Source: CAMYLY01 sp039587215 (GTDB taxonomy: Bacteria > Gemmatimonadota > Gemmatimonadetes > Gemmatimonadales > GWC2-71-9). From it: a DNA stretch of 6,182 nucleotides. Shown here piece after piece: positions 5,213 through 6,182 of the stretch (positions are counted from its first letter, which is position 1; each line of letters opens with the position of its first letter). The notes under the pieces were generated by a model. The model was not told the origin of the DNA. It was given only the letters and a program-made list of their open reading frames with translations, and searched no databases. The stretch is taken from NCBI GenBank assembly GCA_039587215.1, contig JBDHIW010000148.1, forward strand, positions 1-6,182, given 5' to 3'. The position numbers and the translations under genes are program-made.

Positions 5213-5734
5213 ATGAGTGAACAGTCGACGGTGGTGTGCGCGTGGTGCGGGAATCGGTTGGCGTCGGTCGCCCGCCTCGACACGGCCGCGCCCGTGTGGT
5301 ACGGCATGTGTGAGACCTGCGCGACGGCGCACGGCGGGGGGATGTTCCCGACGCAGAACATGTTCACCCTGAGTGCGGCCGACTACGACGCGCTTCCGCT
5401 CGGCGCGTTGCAACTGGGTCGGGACGCGACCGTGCTGGCGTACAACGTTGCCGAGGGAGAACTGACCGGCAACACCCCCGAGGACGTCATCGGCCGGAAC
5501 TTCTTCACGGAGATCGCCCCGTGCACGCGCGTGCAGACGTTCGAGGGCGTGTTCCGCGACATGGTAGAGCAAGGAAAGACGGCGCGACACGCGTTCGACT
5601 TCGTGTTCCGGTTCGCGGGCGGCGAGCGCTTCGTGCACATCGCCATGACGTACGACGCCTCGCGCGAGCGGGCGCTCATACTCGTGCAGGGCGCGCGCGA
5701 GGAAAGTCCGGCCGACGCGGGCGCGTCGGCCTGA
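5213..5734 (+). CDS. Photoactive-yellow-protein-like PAS protein with N-terminal four-cysteine ribbon
   Basis: A soluble 173-residue protein with two parts. Residues 9-36 hold two CxxC pairs (Cys9/Cys12 in CAWC, Cys33/Cys36 in CETC), a probable zinc knuckle resembling the CxWC...HGxCxxC element often found with PAS and histidine-kinase proteins. Residues about 57-160 form a PAS domain close to photoactive yellow protein (PYP). By alignment from memory with Halorhodospira PYP, Tyr77 matches Tyr42, Glu81 matches Glu46, Thr85 matches Thr50, and Cys104 in APCT matches Cys69, the cysteine that binds p-coumaric acid. Arg52 is replaced by Asn87, and Tyr94 and Met100 appear to be Phe130 and Gly136. 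NFF before the cysteine loop is also conserved. It could be a blue-light sensor or a PYP relative with another ligand; no p-coumarate synthesis gene is in view and there is no output domain. AGGAG (5203-5207) with a 5-base gap fixes the start. Likely cotranscribed with ctaA. Confidence 0.85.
   Translation: MSEQSTVVCAWCGNRLASVARLDTAAPVWYGMCETCATAHGGGMFPTQNMFTLSAADYDALPLGALQLGRDATVLAYNVAEGELTGNTPEDVIGRNFFTEIAPCTRVQTFEGVFRDMVEQGKTARHAFDFVFRFAGGERFVHIAMTYDASRERALILVQGAREESPADAGASA
5710..5731. terminator. Strong hairpin at the end of the PYP-like gene
   Basis: GGCCGACGC (5710-5718) and GCGTCGGCC (5723-5731) form a perfect 9-bp stem around GGGC. It lies within the last codons of the PYP-like gene, directly before its TGA, and 16 bases beyond the stop of the convergent membrane-protein gene. 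Its position between two converging genes 12 bases apart suggests a shared transcription end or an mRNA 3'-end stabiliser. No T-run follows on the plus strand. Confidence 0.55.
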
Positions 5735-5746
5735 ACGCCGCACGTC

Positions 5747-6182
5747 CTACGCGGAGACGAGCAGTGCGAACGTCGCCAGGTTGGCGGCGACGATCGTCCA
5801 GCCTACGAATTTCAACCGGTGTGCGGTGAGGCCGGCGAACTGCACGCCGGCAACTGCGAGCACCGGCGGCACCACCGCCGCGCCGAACGGCCACGGCACG
5901 ACGTCCGCGACGGTCGCCGCCGCGGCGCAGCCGAGCAGCCATAGTCCGAAGACGGGGGCGCCCCACCGCGTCCACTGATGCGACGCCGTGGCCTTCGTTC
6001 GGGCCTTCACGGCGTGGACCGCGAGCGTAGCCGCGGCGAACGCACCCCACCACACGGCCGCTGCCGGCCCGATGATGTCGGCCGAGGCCCCGCCCGCGAA
6101 TCCGATGGGGACCGTGAGCGACGCGAACGCCGCCGCCAGGACCAGTTCGCCGCCGAGGCTCTTCAGACGCTTCAGGACTGCG
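5747..6182 (-). CDS. YwiC-like integral membrane protein, N-terminus cut by window edge
   Basis: The last 144 residues of a multi-pass membrane protein, open to the right edge; its start lies outside the window. The visible part begins AVLKRLKSLGGELVLAAAFA and shows about five hydrophobic segments (visible residues roughly 13-30, 37-57, 74-94, 98-117, 123-144), with a basic loop VKARTK between the second and third and HRLK before the last. The arrangement, with GxE before a hydrophobic helix, a proline within it, a V-x-A-R loop and a final helix after a basic HR/K-x-x-G-W motif, resembles the YwiC-like family of unknown function. This is recognition by pattern only. The TAG at 5749-5747 converges on the PYP-like gene. 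The GTG at 6055 is an internal Val, not the start, because the frame upstream still codes for membrane helices. Confidence 0.6.
   Translation of the reverse strand, partial: AVLKRLKSLGGELVLAAAFASLTVPIGFAGGASADIIGPAAAVWWGAFAAATLAVHAVKARTKATASHQWTRWGAPVFGLWLLGCAAAATVADVVPWPFGAAVVPPVLAVAGVQFAGLTAHRLKFVGWTIVAANLATFALLVSA

Noticed and set aside
1..6182. CRISPR arrays, insertion sequences, tRNA or rRNA genes
   Set aside because: No regularly spaced repeats, transposase motifs, terminal inverted repeats or tRNA-like cloverleaf sequences were found by eye on either strand.

Overview
The window is strongly GC-rich, with G/C-dominated third codon positions. It carries five clearly real genes, one small likely gene, one partial gene at each edge (the left one counted among the five), and one gene relic. 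The best guess for the host is a Gemmatimonadota-like, or possibly Acidobacteriota-like, aerobic bacterium. This rests on the relic of a Ser/Thr protein kinase whose N-terminus has the style common in that phylum, a secreted TolB-type propeller protein, a large multicopper oxidase and a COX15-type heme A synthase. No marker gene fixes the phylum, so this is inference.

Layout. Positions 1-219 (minus) hold the N-terminal 73 residues of an ArsR-family repressor that runs off the left edge. Its start codon sits inside a perfect inverted repeat (208-231) that also covers the predicted -10 box. Positions 290-457 (minus) encode a likely 55-residue, highly charged small protein with a GTG start and a good ribosome binding site. 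Positions 458-748 hold no convincing gene but contain a strong palindrome (701-718) in the likely leader of the next gene. Positions 749-1693 (plus) encode a secreted beta-propeller with six SPDG-type repeats. It converges on a 630-residue multicopper oxidase (1795-3687, minus), with two small GGGGC/GCCCC hairpins between the two genes.

Positions 3688-4114 contain an operator-like palindrome (3714-3728), hairpins (3786-3815), a kinase relic (3826-3983, minus) and a set of alternative hairpins upstream of ctaA. Positions 4115-5170 (plus) encode heme A synthase (COX15/CtaA). It is followed 42 bases later by a photoactive-yellow-protein-like PAS protein with an N-terminal four-cysteine ribbon (5213-5734). 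A 9-bp hairpin lies at that gene's very end, and it converges on a partial membrane protein resembling the YwiC-like family (5747-6182, minus).

Three points stand out. The multicopper oxidase has a complete set of copper ligands in permuted domain order, plus a dead extra cupredoxin domain. The PAS protein keeps the PYP chromophore cysteine together with Tyr42, Glu46 and Thr50 equivalents. A kinase gene seems to have been almost entirely deleted, leaving its first 27 codons and possibly its tail. Functionally, heme A synthase points to an aa3-type or related heme-copper oxidase elsewhere in the genome, and the multicopper oxidase fits periplasmic copper or metal oxidation. No single operon-encoded pathway links all of these genes.
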